A program made the translations under genes and the position numbers. The notes beneath the pieces were generated by a model. It was not told the origin of the DNA. It saw nothing but the letters and a program-made list of their open reading frames with translations, and searched no databases. DNA of 64,000 nucleotides from Amanita rubescens (taxonomy: Eukaryota; Basidiomycota; Agaricomycetes; Agaricales; Amanitaceae): NCBI GenBank assembly GCA_015039365.1, contig WION01000060.1:62001-126000 (forward strand), given 5' to 3'. Positions 51,378 to 62,998 of the stretch are shown piece by piece. Numbering within the stretch: position 1 is the stretch's first letter; the number at the start of each line of letters is the position of its first letter.

Positions 51378-52717
51378 ATGCCCCCAAAGTGGCTCGCAGA
51401 TATCAACCTGAAAGAACTACACAGTCGTGTGGAGAAATGTACATCCCGCTCCCTAGGACCTCCAACGCTGATGACGCAGGGTGCATATGCCAAAATCTTC
51501 GTTCTCTCCAGTCAGGAAGGGTCGGGAGATATCATTGTGCGAGCGATCAAGAGAAGACAAGGCAAGGAGAGAAAAAGCGAGCCTCGAAAGATAGCGAGTC
51601 AGATCGCCGTAATGAAGTATATCCAAGGTTTGTGTTTTTCCCCTTTCGCTGAACAGTTGGTTTTGAATTCATCTCACCCTTTTTTCAAGAGAATTCAGAG
51701 GTTCCTGTACCCCGTGTATTCGGATGGGATCCCGATCCTTATAGCGACGTCGGCACTGGCTGGATCGCCATGTCTCGCATGGACGGTTCTGTCCTGGCGA
51801 GCGTCTGGGCCACGTTGGACTCAGATAGCCGCCGCAATGTCGCTCGAACACTTGGTCGAGCCGTGACGAAGCTCTGTTCTCTATCGTTTCCATCCATCGG
51901 TGGTTGTTACTACGACACCTCCACCTCCGTCCCATCCCCTTATTCCGTCGGACCTTTGAACATGTCCAGGGCCGCATTAAACGGTCGAATGTTGATGAAT
52001 CTGGACGAAGGGCCGTGGAACACGTCCTTGAACTTCATCCTAGCTCTCATCGAACAGGAAATCAGCTTCCTCCGTGACCATCAATACGCTGCTGCGGCAT
52101 CATACAACCGCGATGCAGGCCAATGGAAAGTTTCTCGCACCAGTTCCAAATATCGCGAGCAGCTGGCGTCGCTCGGGCAATTCGCGCGCCTTGTCGTATC
52201 GACCCATGACCATCGAGAGAGTCTGTCCACCTTTGTCGTTTGCCATGGCGACTTGAACATGGACAACGTCCTCGTGCGCGATGACGGAGAGGTCGTCGGT
52301 CTACTCGATTTCGAGTTCTCTGGGTCATATCCACTGTGGTTCGCGGTCGGGGCTCCGGATTGGATGAGCGATGAATGGCTCGATGACGAGGACGGGAAAG
52401 AACACGAACTGGAAGGGATGGAGCCTGCGTCGCCATTTGAGCTTGAGGAACTTCGGTCGATCTATCGCGAAGAAGTGGCGGCAGGCGGCGAGCATTTCCG
52501 CCGCGCTTTTGCTGAGGGTCGCGAGCTGCGTTTGTTGTTGCGGGCAGCATCGGCTCAGTGGACCGAGCTGCCCAAGGTCGTGCGTTGGATGGCCAATTTC
52601 CGCGACGGGTGGGACGTGGCGAGGAGGGGACCGTTCGCCGTCCATATTCCTGAGGATGCAGAAGATCCTGCTTCATCGGAAGAAGATATTCCTGGGACTG
52701 TGTACACTGGGTATTAA
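51378..52717 (+). CDS. Aminoglycoside-phosphotransferase-like (APH/choline-kinase fold) protein
   Basis: Exons 51378-51627 and 51690-52717 with a 62 nt GT-AG intron (phase 1) encode 425 residues. The first ATG in frame is at 51378 (MPPKWLADINLKELHSRV). The joined exons read KYIQENSEVPVPRVFGWDPD, then DVGTGWIAMSRMDG, the usual N-lobe/hinge of APH proteins. The catalytic loop is CHGDLNMDNVLV (HxDxxxxN) and the metal-binding segment is GLLDFEFSG, equivalent to the DFG/IDWE position. The C-terminal ~100 residues are acidic (DDEDGKEHELEG; EDAEDPASSEED). Many such proteins are found in Agaricomycetes and their substrates are mostly unknown. It is intact. Confidence 0.85.
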
Positions 52718-52924
52718 ATCTTGAAAAATGCCGTTCCTCGAGCAATGTGAGCCCATTTGATACACCAGTGCTAATCCTGAGGGTGCCGAAGCGTACTACA
52801 TCAACAAAAGGTCTCGGGCATTGAAATCGATTACAACCGGCCCGTTGAATTATAACTGATTGGAATACAAGTATGAACACACACCCCGCGTGATTTTAAG
52901 AGAATACAATCAGCTTAACCGATT

Positions 52925-54037
52925 TTGATGTCAGATACAGATGTTGTTCTTTCTCTAAAAGACGTTTACAATGACTTTGACATGATCCGAAAGCAACTCA
53001 ATATTAAATCCTGGAAAGCCAAATTCGTCAAACGAAAATACGCATTTGGAGAAAAGAAAGTACCTCGAGGCGAATCGCAGTGGCTCAAAGTTGTCTGGGT
53101 TCATTGGTCAGTTCCTCGAAGTTCTATTTCGCGGCCAACCCAAAGTTGATGATAGTGACCAGAGCCCCAGATACCGACGTCTGCGTGCAGCCCGTCAATT
53201 GAGCAGATGTTTGGTACAAACAAGACCACCTTCAAGTCATTCGTTCTGAAACGGAAGATTATTGGCCCATGTTGGCTTCAGGTTAAACATCCAAAGATCG
53301 AGAATCAAGGGGTAATACGTCATCTTACTAAATACACAGCAACTAACATGTATCCTAGATATCATGGTGCAAAGTAGATGTTGTCATTTCTAATCCCAAA
53401 AATATCAATCCGTTTTCCGAGACTGATCCTGACGCGCCAAAAGACTTGCCGCCATTGACTGTTCTGAACTTGAGCGTTCGGACGATCGTCAATCACAAAG
53501 AGAATCGACGGGAAATCGGCATCACTTCTCGAATTTGGCATAATAGTGAGTGCTTGCGATCCTCATGTCCACCCCAGCCACTTAATCGGACGCTAGTGAA
53601 CATCCATGACCCTACACCACCTGATAAGCTCCCTTGCACGGTGCAGACCTTTGTACGGCCGCTACTTCAGTTTCCACCCAACTTTGAAGCCCGAGCGAAG
53701 GCGGATGGAAAGGGCACGATATCTCCTGCGAAGAACGAGCGTATGCTGCTAAACACGTTGCTAAGTGCGGTCACCCCTTCCTCTACGATACATAATCTCA
53801 ACAAGTCTAAAATATCTATCTTCAAAGTGGATCCCGACGTTATCATCGGGCACGAATTTCTCAATCTTTCCCTCGATGTCTTGTTACATCGCATGCGAGA
53901 ACTGAAAACCGACCATTGGTCCCGCCTAGGTCGGTTCAGACGTTCCAAATGGCCATCTATTGGGACGTAAGGCACAAACATAAGGTCTCTCAACGGTCTG
54001 TTGCTTTGTGATTTGGCAAGCGATAGCGCAAAGGTAA
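52925..54037 (+). pseudogene. Fragment of the DNA polymerase alpha catalytic subunit gene
   Basis: Recognisable POL1 segments in order: DVYNDFDMIRKQLNIKSWKA, KFVKRKYAFGEKKVPRGESQ, FGTNKTTFKSFVLKRKIIGP and KHPKIENQG (one frame later), ISWCKVDVVISNPKNINPFS, PPLTVLNLSVRTIVNHKENR, HDPTPPDKLPCTVQTFVRPL, PPNFEARAKADGKGTISP, DPDVIIGHEFLNLSLDVLLH, RMRELKTDHWSRLGRFRRSK, then TNIRSLNGLLLCDLASDSAK. This covers roughly 330 residues of a protein of about 1450. Damage: frame loss at about 53095-53215, and a TAA (53969-53971) where the Gln of GKQG is expected; the frame continues open after it. Introns are retained, so it is a genomic duplication. Nothing of POL1 follows 54037. Confidence 0.88.
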
Positions 54038-54852
54038 GATTCTTTATAGATAAGACCGGGATCTACCCTACGCTATGGCCTCGGGATATCAAACATCATG
54101 CATACAGATACTGAAACCAGCAGCGGCGGGATCCGGGAACTCGGAGGTGGCGCAGCGGCCTGCGTTGAACTGTCGACAAATATAGATGGGAGAATGAACT
54201 TGAGTTGAACGCGTTTCGGCACCGGCACTCCGACTCGCCGAGCTGAGCGCATTCTACCTTAGCGACCACCATCCGCCACTGGCAAGTCCGTCGTACACGC
54301 AAGACGCGCTCAGGCTGTCGCCTGCTCGAACGTCAGCTTTATTACGCCTGCTCTAATACTAGGTCAAACGAGACATTTTCACCCCCGCGTCGTCGAACTT
54401 TTGCACCGACTGTGGAATAATTCTGCCTCTTAGTCTGGAGCTCCTTCGTTCTGATAGGGCCATGAGTGGAACCGATAATGCTTCATCTTATATTTGCTCT
54501 CGTGATTGCCCCCAGTTATATATGCTATCTACACGAAATGCGGTTCACAGAGTCGAGTCCCTCGTGGGAATCGTTTCAATGTCACCTAGTGACTGGCTAT
54601 GATCCAGTGAGCGCCAATCAACGCTCTCTAACCCCCAAATGCATGGCCATTCGCACTTCAACCCTAAATAACAGAAAACGAAATCTCCTCCGAGGCAATG
54701 AACCTTACATATCTATTATTGCAATCAGCTTCCCTGGAACGTGCTTCATTGTCCGCACACACCTTTTACACGCCTCTGCAAGGCAATCAAAACTCCCCCT
54801 CACTCGTTGACTTTGAGCCGTCGAGTACACTCCAGTGACTTACTAGGATAAG
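54038..54852. other. Intergenic after the POL1 fragment
   Basis: No supported gene. The open frame at 54466-54810 lacks motifs. Confidence 0.45.
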
Positions 54853-56583
54853 ATGCCAGCGATGCTGCGTCTCGGCGATTCTCTTTCATCCGACTCGGCC
54901 AATGCGCCGAATCTGGCACCTACGATGGGAGCGACGTATCTCGGAGCTATGGGAGCGGCAATGTACGTATTTTCGACGCATCTGCTATGTCCCATTGCAG
55001 GTGCCGTCGTCCCTTGAATACTGGTTCTGACTTTTTTATGCAGACTTTACGGGTGTACCAATGTTCAGACGTATCTATATCTCAACAATTATCCGGACGA
55101 TCCACTGTTCCAGAAACGCGCTGTGAGTGAACCTGCCGATGGCTCGAGCAAGTAAGGCATGCTCATTCGTTTCGTCGCGCGTCAAGGTCGCAGTTCTTTG
55201 GTGAGTTGTCCAGCCCGTCTTAACACGCGCTTTGTCATTGATTCGAATTTCGTAGGTTATTAGATACGTTGCATATGGCTTTGACGATCACTGAAGTATG
55301 GCACTATCTAATCGATTCGGTCGGGAACTATGCAACTCTCCTCGATATAACTTGGTGCGTTTCGGTTCGTACCCCTTGACTTGTTGTCGTGATACGTTCT
55401 TTCAGGTCTTACAAGGTGAACCTATTAGCCGTCCTAACATCTTCGTCTCATGCGTTGCCAGTTGCAAATTCTAGTCAGCGTACGTACGCCTTATCACCTG
55501 ATCCAGTGGCGAAGTGTGTTAATTGGTATTGACAGATCCTTCTCATCGCTGCTATACAATTGTACGTCTTTTCGACTGCCCTTTTGGTTTCTCGATATTT
55601 GACGGGTTAACGTACTGCTAGCGCGTACGCGGTGCGATTATGGAAACGTGGGTGTCCTTCCCCTGGTCTACTATTTGTTGGTTTGTGGCTAAATTTTGTT
55701 GGTTTGCAGTCGGCTCGAGCTACACCAGAATTTGGGCGTGGAGCTTGGTGCGTGATACCGAGAGTGACTTGCCAATCTTTCCGACGGAATTTACGATAGA
55801 CCCTCATTCTTATAATTGGATATTGTGCGTGTCGTTTTTCCGTCTTTCTTCCGGCCATTCTGATCCTGTTATCCGTTAGCCGCTGTTATTAGTGCGTTCA
55901 ACGACTACATAGATTTGTATATGCTTTACCGTTTCCTTTCAATTAGCCTTCCTCGTCAAGATGTGAGTAGAGCATTTGGAGCGCCTTCCGTGACGTGACT
56001 CCTCCACAGGTATAGCGTTTCCACGTTTTCGCAACTCGGTCAGCTCCGTGTATGTTACTTGTCTTCATCCCCTGCTACGGATGCCTCTGATCTCGTCGCT
56101 TGCAATAGTGGGAGATTCTAGTTTCTTTCGCAATGTCAACTCTCAACGATTTTGTTCTTTCCGCCGGAATTTGCCATTTACTTTCTCTTTGGCAGACAAC
56201 GTTTGCGCAGTAAGTTCATAACTTGTACATACCCTTCGGCAGTCCGCTAAGGTTCGATGACTTCAATGCAGGACGAAATCGAGGATATGGGTCATCATGT
56301 GTTATGCTGTCATCTCTGGAATGATAACAAGGTACGTAAAGGCATATCACACGTACATCATATCCTGACGCCAGTTTGTAGCATTTGTTCATTAACGTCT
56401 TTGATTACAGTAAGTATACGATAACTAGCTTTGCTCTAATTGAAATTGAGGTGGCGAAAGTGCGCCGTCATGCCGTACAATCTTATATTCCAGAGCATCG
56501 GGTTATTGCTCCCAAAACGCGAGGTTTCTCCTCTTTATTTCAAGGCATGTTACTAATACCATTTTTTAGTCTATTTCAATAGT
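54853..56583 (+). CDS. DUF6534-like multi-pass membrane protein, copy 1
   Basis: Starts at ATG 54853 (MPAMLRLGDSLSSDSANAPN). Exons 54853-54962, 55044-55122, 55187-55200 (14 nt), 55256-55354, then 55406 onward. It reads LAPTMGATYLGAMGAAM, LYGCTNVQTYLYLNNYPDD, VAVLWLLDTLHMALTITEVW, HYLIDSVGN, then weaker exons with ILLIAAIQL, STLNDFVLSAGICHLLSLWQ, TKSRIWVIMCYAVISGMIT and SICSLTSLITV. This is the pattern of the seven-helix DUF6534 family of Agaricomycetes, of unknown function. Exon junctions after 55480 are uncertain, and the segment 55430-55520 looks degraded, so it may be losing function. Its first exons match those of the gene at 59025 on the other strand. Confidence 0.55.
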
Positions 56584-56870
56584 TATCTGGCAATGTTAGT
56601 GTTCGATGGCATTCCATACCGAGTTTCTCTTTGATTTCTTTTTAGGTTGAACGCCAGAAGGGGAGGAAGAAATTATGCCACAACTGTCCCTTTGGCGGTA
56701 ACACGTACAATACAACAAAGAGAGGTTCAAGTGATGACATGCCTTAAAACGTATATCAGCTAGGATCTTTGTCTGTGAACAAACGCTTTTTGATGCCCTG
56801 ACAGCTGCGCTAATAAGTGGAGGTTCGTAGGGCAAAGGAAGTGAAGAGTTGTCGAAAATAGATAGTTGAG

Positions 56871-57305
56871 GAAGCGTGGGAAGCGTCTATATTCATGCAT
56901 AATCTCCCTCGTAATTTTGGTAATGGCTCTCTCCGTACGCTACCTCGGATGACTCTTGGAAGGGTTTGTATCGGTGTAGCCTTCCTCGTCATGACCATCA
57001 CCTTGAACAACGTCTGTGTTGACCTCGGCCACCCTCTGCGAGCTAAATCAGTGAATGGCGAAGGGTTATCAACAAATTCACTTACTCGATTAGAGGAGAC
57101 TCTATTGCGGGGATCGGGGATCGTTAAGTGTCTCGACTCAAATTCGCCGAATTCTATCATGCTCTATGCATCGGTACAATGAGTTTCGTAGAGTTACGAT
57201 GGACATGGTAAGAAAACTCACGACCGGACCGTTAGAGGATTTGATACGATCCATCGTGCTCTTTCTGGAATTCAACCTAGGAATATAATCCGTCAAAATC
57301 GAACA
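56871..57305 (+). repeat. Repeat with inverted core, copy 2
   Basis: Flanks 56871-56939 and 57158-57305 match copy 1 (46298-46690) directly; the core 56940-57157 is inverted relative to copy 1 and ~25 bp longer. It lies between the converging DUF6534-like genes. Confidence 0.8.
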
Positions 57306-57499
57306 CGTGCAACGTAATCACCACTAACATCGCGAGATAACTGTTGACATAAAGTGATTGACAAAAAACATTAACTTCTCTCTGAATGCGAGAAAGATCA
57401 CGTTTTGGAACAGAAAATTCAAAAGGCCTGAAATACCAGATTATTTGGCATCACAGCCAACTTAAGAATGTCATGTTCACTTCGGTCAAACAAAGTTAG

Positions 57500-59025
57500 C
57501 TTCACGGACTTACAGTAACCACAAAGATAAGCGAGCAAATACTAGAAATCATTACATCGATAGAAAAGATCTCTGATGCGCAATCACAAACCTCGTCAAC
57601 GCTCCGGAGATGACGGCATACGTCATTATTGTCCAGACTATAGACTTTGTCCTACAAGTTAGAGAAGGTCAAGAGGTTACGTTGAGTTATGTATGGACTG
57701 CAAACTTACTCTTTGAAAGGTGTCCGCCCAAGAGACAAGAAAACACAAAGAGTGATGGCGAGGATAAAATCTTCCAAACTGCAAAACGAAAAACCAAGGA
57801 TCGTTAACCACTATGGACAGCACCGACATCAGATATCCACGGTACATTTGCGGGAACAGGGAACATACGCGGATCCGGGTCAGTTGCAAAAATGTGGTGG
57901 TGCGATATCTGTTAAGGGAATTCAAATCCCCGCAAAGCCACCGTCTATGCTACTCACAATTCGACGAAAAAGACTAATTCAAGAATTTGAATGAGAATAT
58001 AGAAATAAGGTCATCATTGAACCTACAGAATCCCCCGGCTGAACAGATCAAAGATCAGCGTGGCTGCAAGCATGTAGAAATTGTATATACATACCATATC
58101 CGGTCAACAGGACGAGGACCTACAGGCTCATTGGGGAAAGTAATTGAGACTCTTTGGACATACGTACCAGAATCCATGACCAAATTCGTTGGTAACGGTT
58201 CATGCTGACTTGAGACGATAAGCTCTATCTGCAGGACCAGCTCATACAAAGCAGTCAGACACTTACGTATCCATATTCGCCGTGTGTACAAACTTCGAAG
58301 CGTCAAATTTCAAGCAAGTGAAAGACATGCGAAAGACATGCCTTTGTACAACAAGAATGATGACAGCCTGAGCGTACCAATAGGATTTAACGTTGGGCTT
58401 AAAACCACATTAAGAAACCCACGCTGATCAGAATTTGCAACTAATATCAGGCGTCAGGAAACTACATCATGCTTAACGCATCAGATAGCTCACCGAAAAT
58501 GACCTAAGAATGCATTATGATTGAGTTTCGACGAGGGCCTGTTAAAACATAGCGCACCAATGCAACTCGAGGAGGGCAGGATAATCTCCAAAGGAATCGA
58601 TAAGATAGTGCCATAATTCGATAATGGTGCAGATCGCGTGCAACGAGTCCAAAAGCCTATCGCCATTCTTGCCTTAGTATTCGGAAAAATGCCGGGTGCT
58701 GTGGAATACATACCAAAGGAGGGCGACCTTGACGTCCGAAGAGCGGAAATTCTAAGTGCCAATCCCAATCCAGCCATGCACGCTCACTCACTGCACATTT
58801 CTGGAACGTCTGATCATGAGGGAAGTTCCTGTAGTACAATAAGGTCTGCACGTTTGTAGATCCATAGAGTCTATGAAACGACTCGGAGTTAGCAAATGAT
58901 TTCGGTAAGTGAACGGTGATAAAAACGTACATTCCAGTTAACATTGCACCCACACATAACCCACCCATGGTTGGCGCTATGTTCGTTACCTGTTCCACTA
59001 CGAAAGAATTCTCTATCGCCGGCAT
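57500..59025 (-). CDS. DUF6534-like multi-pass membrane protein, copy 2
   Basis: Minus strand from ATG 59025 (MPAIENSFVVEQ). Exons 59025-58931, 58870-58792, 58727-58714 (14 nt), then from about 58650. It reads NIAPTMGGLCVGAMLTGM, LYGSTNVQTLLYYRNFPHDQ, TFQKCA, VALLW, LLDSLHAICTIIELWHYL, IDSFGDYPALLELHW. Later pieces include a block with WIRKCLTALYELVLQIELIV at 58100-58290 and TKSIVWTIMTYAVISGALT near 57600-57660. Exons 2 and 3 and the 64 nt intron between them have the same lengths as in the gene at 54853, so the two are paralogues. The 3' end is approximate. Confidence 0.55.
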
Positions 59026-59905
59026 GTTGGAACGGCCAAAGTCGAAATGTAGGAATGGCACAAAGGCAGCGTGCTTGAAGAAAACCGAGCGCTATAATAC
59101 CGGCCTATAATTGAAAGCAGTGCAATCATCGGTTCCTTGTCCATGCCGAGCTCATATAATAGCCTTCCTATCAATCTAACCATTTGTGACTCGCCTAAAC
59201 GATTTACTTCGGCGGAAACCTCAACTGTCACAATGGCCCACTGTAGCCTTCCAGTCTAACAAGACCCACTTGCCGCTGACGACCTCTCGAGGGATTGGTA
59301 AGAAATGCCCAAGTCTTCAGCTGGTATCTCGGCGGCCGATGGCACCAACGCGTGCTACTGTTCTCACCGTCATCTAACTCTGAGGTTAAGTTTACCAGTT
59401 CCAAAATAGAACTTGAACGTTACTCCGATACGAGACTGATCGATCGTGGATGGACTCATCAGATAACTTATCCCATCTCAAGCGTTCACATATCCGTGAT
59501 CGCAGTGGACTGCAGGTCAAGAAGAACGGTCTACTGAGTGTGCAAGACGGCAAGTCACGGAGCGGTCACGCCGTTGTTTGTTTGGTCAGCGTAGAAGCAC
59601 CCGAGTCGGCTGCCTTTCCCGATCTTGCATATGGCCAATCACGCACGTCGCCGAGAAGAACACAAATTACTACGGTTTTTTCTCCCAAGCTATAACGGTT
59701 AGGGGTACTTGTCTGCCAAATCTCAGCACGGTGACGTTATCCATGTGGGACTCGGAAGTTTGAACCACCCGCTCTATAAGTATAACCCTGTGCAGTCTTC
59801 TCACACTCACGTTGCCCCTCAGACCCAATACACCTTCTGAGAGTTCCATCACCGTATAATTAAAGCCTGACACAGTTTACCGTTCACCAAGGAACTACAA
59901 GAGAC
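59026..59905. other. Intergenic between the DUF6534-like gene and orphan copy D
   Basis: No supported gene; presumably holds the promoter of the minus-strand gene. Confidence 0.45.
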
Positions 59906-60320
59906 ATGTCAGCCACATATTCCCCGTAAGTTCAACTCCAGTCAGGAGGTGCATTCACGCTCACGTCCGCCCAGCTCATCTTCCACTAAGGTTCACGTGG
60001 CCGAGGTGCCAGTCGAGATGAAGGACCGAAAATCTGTATTCGGGTTACATCGATAGGAACTGGTACTCGAAGAAACAAGATTTCAGCGAATTTGACCAGT
60101 ATTTCGACGCGCGGGGTGCCGGAAGGACCCATCTGGAGAGATAGTCTTTGCTTATTTTGCCTCTTACAAGCCCCCGTATATTTTAACCACCACCCAGATC
60201 AACTTCAAAAGTTCAAGGATTATCTGTTATTGGATAACGATCCAACGTGGCATTCGTTGTTGATACAAGGTACGTGCAGATTTTTTCACGTCTCTCCATT
60301 GCATATCGCTCCAGTGTAAT
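59906..60320 (+). pseudogene. Orphan FGYLID-family, decayed copy D
   Basis: MSATYSP at 59906 is followed by a GTAAGT donor, then EVPVEMKDRKSVFG. One extra T (near 60047) moves the expected YIDRNWYSKK out of frame and creates a TAG. The C-terminal signature survives as HPDQLQKFKDYLLLDNDPTW (about 60190-60250), matching FKECLFLDVDDNPKWH of copy C. The middle is largely lost. Confidence 0.6.
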
Positions 60321-60708
60321 GTTACCCAAGCATTTTTTGTACAATAAATGATTCAGCCGCTTCTCGTGATGAGGGCAAGATTTTTGGAAGCTTTGTGCCT
60401 GTGTGATTGACCTGTAGCTGATCCGTTCTTGCCTACAGCGCATTTCGCTAGCACCGCTCCATCCCGCCATTCGGCAATACGACTCGGCCCCGTCGAAATA
60501 CACCCACAGTACTGTAATAGTCGTATGCGTCATCACATATAGCAACCCCATTAGGTTCTCAACGCGGTATTATCGCGCGTGCTTGGAGTGTACTTGGCCG
60601 TCAAGATTAACGTGATCAATGTCATTAATAGAAGTGGGGCCCCGACTCCAAACTGATGCTCGAAATAAAATACATCCGAGACCTCGATTCAACGCACAAC
60701 CAGACACT
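60321..60708. other. Intergenic, promoter side of the SDR gene
   Basis: Nothing supported beyond a likely promoter for the gene at 60709. Confidence 0.4.
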
Positions 60709-62228
60709 ATGCCAGTTGTCCAACCAGGCTCCAGAATTCTCGTTACAGGCGGAAACAGCTACATCGGTGTTGGCGCCATTCGTGCCCTACTCGACCAGGG
60801 GTTCGCTGTTCGCGCTACCGTTAGGTCGAAGGAGAAGAATCTATGGCTTGAAGACCTCTTCAAAGAGTATAAGGATAAGTTTGAACTGGTTGTTGTTGAA
60901 GATATCCAAAAGGTGTGTGGGTTTTGACGAGGTCCGAGTGGATTGCTGACCGTGGTGGCGGTCTACAGGAAGGAGCATTTGACGAGGTTATAAAAGGCGT
61001 AGATGCGATTGAGCATACGTCCTCGCCGGTTACGTTTAATCTTGAGGATCCAGACGGTGCGGTCGTTTTTTTTCTTTATAGAGGCGTTGGTAAAAGTTAA
61101 TGCCATCAGAGATTATCGGGCCTGCCGTGAAAGGTACACTCGGGATATTGAAGAGCGCTCTCAAAGTGTGCGTGCATTTTCCAGGTCTATCATGTCTTTG
61201 TGTCGACCCGACCCCATTGACCCTGTTGCAGCCCTGCAATAAAGCGCGTCGTTGTTGTTGGTTCGATTGCTGGGGTTGCTTCGCACCCTCGTTCAAGTGG
61301 AGAACCTAAAAGGTTCACTGAAAATGATTGGAACGACGAGTCCGTGAGGCAAGTGGAGCGGCTCGGGAAAGGGGCGATGGGTGCAGACAAGTATTCCGCG
61401 TCAAAGACGCTCTCGGAGAAGGGTAACTGGGTTGCAAGTTGCTTTCGTGGAAAGCGACTGACACAAGCGCGTAGCTGCGTGGGCTTTTTACAGGGAACAC
61501 CAGAAGGACGTCAATTGGGACATGGTGGCCATCCTCCCTGCATATGTGCGCATATCCTCTCCAGATTTGAAACATCCCATGAACTAATTATATCGTTATA
61601 GGTCTTTGGGGTAAGTTAGGCCTCAATTGCACCCCGGGCGGCTAATGCACCATCCGTTCACAGCTAACTTCTAATCCTGTTTCAAAACCAAAAGATTTAA
61701 ACCTGTCCATGAGGCACTTTTACGAGATGGTGATAGGACCCGAGAATGATAGGACAGAAGAGGCAAACCAGCTCGCTTCTCTAGGTTATGGAGGTGTTGA
61801 TATCAAAGACGTTTCTGAAGCGATGGTGAAAGCGTTGATTGTCCCTGAAGTGGCTGGGGAGCGGTTTATCGTTTGTGCTCGTGAGTAAAATGCGAACCTG
61901 CGCAGTAGAATGTCAAATCTGACGTGCGTTCCCAGTTAATTTTCGTTGGCAAGATTATCGTGAGTGGGAAAACAATCTCGAAATCCGGAGCTGATTTGTA
62001 CTTGAGGCAGGTGATGCGGCTAATCAAATCGCATCATCTGCGATTCCCTCTCGTGCATCTGGTACAACTAACCCTCTGCCTGTTGGTGAGCCAGGGTCGG
62101 GGAAGAAAGAGCCATATTACGTTGGGTTTGATGGATCCAAGGCGGCAACGGTTCTAGGGTTACATTATCGGGGGATGGAAGAGACGATGAGAGACATTCT
62201 AGTCCAGTGCGAGCGGAGGGGATGGTGA
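60709..62228 (+). CDS. Extended short-chain dehydrogenase/reductase (GRE2 / dihydroflavonol-reductase-like)
   Basis: NAD(P)-dependent reductase of aldehydes or ketones in the atypical/extended SDR class. Exon 1 is 60709-60912 (MPVVQPGSRILVTGGNSYIG: Rossmann TGGxxYIG). Exon 2 starts at 60969 (EGAFDEVIKGVDAIEHTSSP). Later exons read LMPSEIIGPAVKGTLGILKS, KRVVVVGSIAGVAS, the catalytic YSASK in DKYSASKTLSEK, AAWAFYREHQKDVNWDMVAI, LNLSMRHFYEMVIGPENDR, and a last exon ending MRDILVQCERRGW at the stop 62226-62228. An intron from GTGAGTGGG to GGCAG (about 61952-62010) removes an apparent TGA and restores DYRDAANQIASS. The junction at 61060-61098 is unclear (only a 36-41 nt intron fits). About 350 residues, normal for the family. 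Confidence 0.8.
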
Positions 62229-62516
62229 ACGCTGCAACTGCTAAAATACTGAGGTCGTCCCTGACTCACGCCGCCTGTTTCATAGTGCAAAAACTAATGC
62301 AATCTGGAGGAATCACCATTGATTGTAGTTTATATTGAATGGCGAGGAAGCCGTGAGGGGTAATGCTACAATACTAATACGTAAAACGACAAATTGAACG
62401 GCACCAGTGAATAGTGTCTGAGTGTATTGGAACTTGACGTGATCGAACTTGAGGTCTGAGCAATTGCTCGTAAGCAACACGCATGCGACGAAGAGATAAA
62501 ATATGCGCACCTCATT
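62229..62516. other. Short intergenic stretch between convergent genes
   Basis: 3' flanks of the SDR gene and of orphan copy E, which converge here. Nothing else seen. Confidence 0.4.
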
Positions 62517-62998
62517 TCAACATATATGCCATGTAGGATCATCATCAGCATCTAGGAACAGCTGCGCCTTAAACTTGGCCATCCGACGGGCAGTGGGGCG
62601 GTGCGTGTCAGAATATGTGGGACCACGCCTGTAAAAAGCGGCAATAATCGCCTCTTCTTCCATCCCGCTCTCTCTTGGTAGGCTGACATTCAGAATTGCT
62701 ACTGGACATCCGGCCTCCTGAGCAGCATGCCGTGCTATAAACGCTTTCACATGTCGCCTGAAGGGGCCTGCTGATGTTTTGACATCATATAGTCCTTTAC
62801 TGCGTGCCCGATTCAGGAAGAACTTTTGCATGAACTTGTCGTCGATGAGGTAACCGAGTACAACTTCTCGGCTCTTCATTTCGTCTTCCAAGGGTGGCGA
62901 TGGAAAGAACTTGGTGGAAGATGAGCTGGGGAGAATCAGCGTAAATGACGTTTCTCTGCACTGTGCGCAGACGCTCACTGTGTATCCGGCGCCGACAT
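62517..62998 (-). CDS. Orphan FGYLID-family protein, full-length copy E
   Basis: Minus strand, exons 62998-62979 (20 nt, MSAPDT) and 62925-62517, intron 53 nt, 142 residues. It reads PSPPLEDEMKSREVVLGYLI, DDKFMQKFFLNRARSKGLYD, then GPFRRHVKAFIARHAAQEAG, LNVSLPRESG, EEEAIIAAFYRRGPTYSD and ends LFLDADDDPTWHIC. It is collinear with copy C (45703-46174) with the same intron position, phase and first-exon length. Soluble, mixed-charge, no known motif. It is the second apparently intact member of the family here. Confidence 0.7.
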
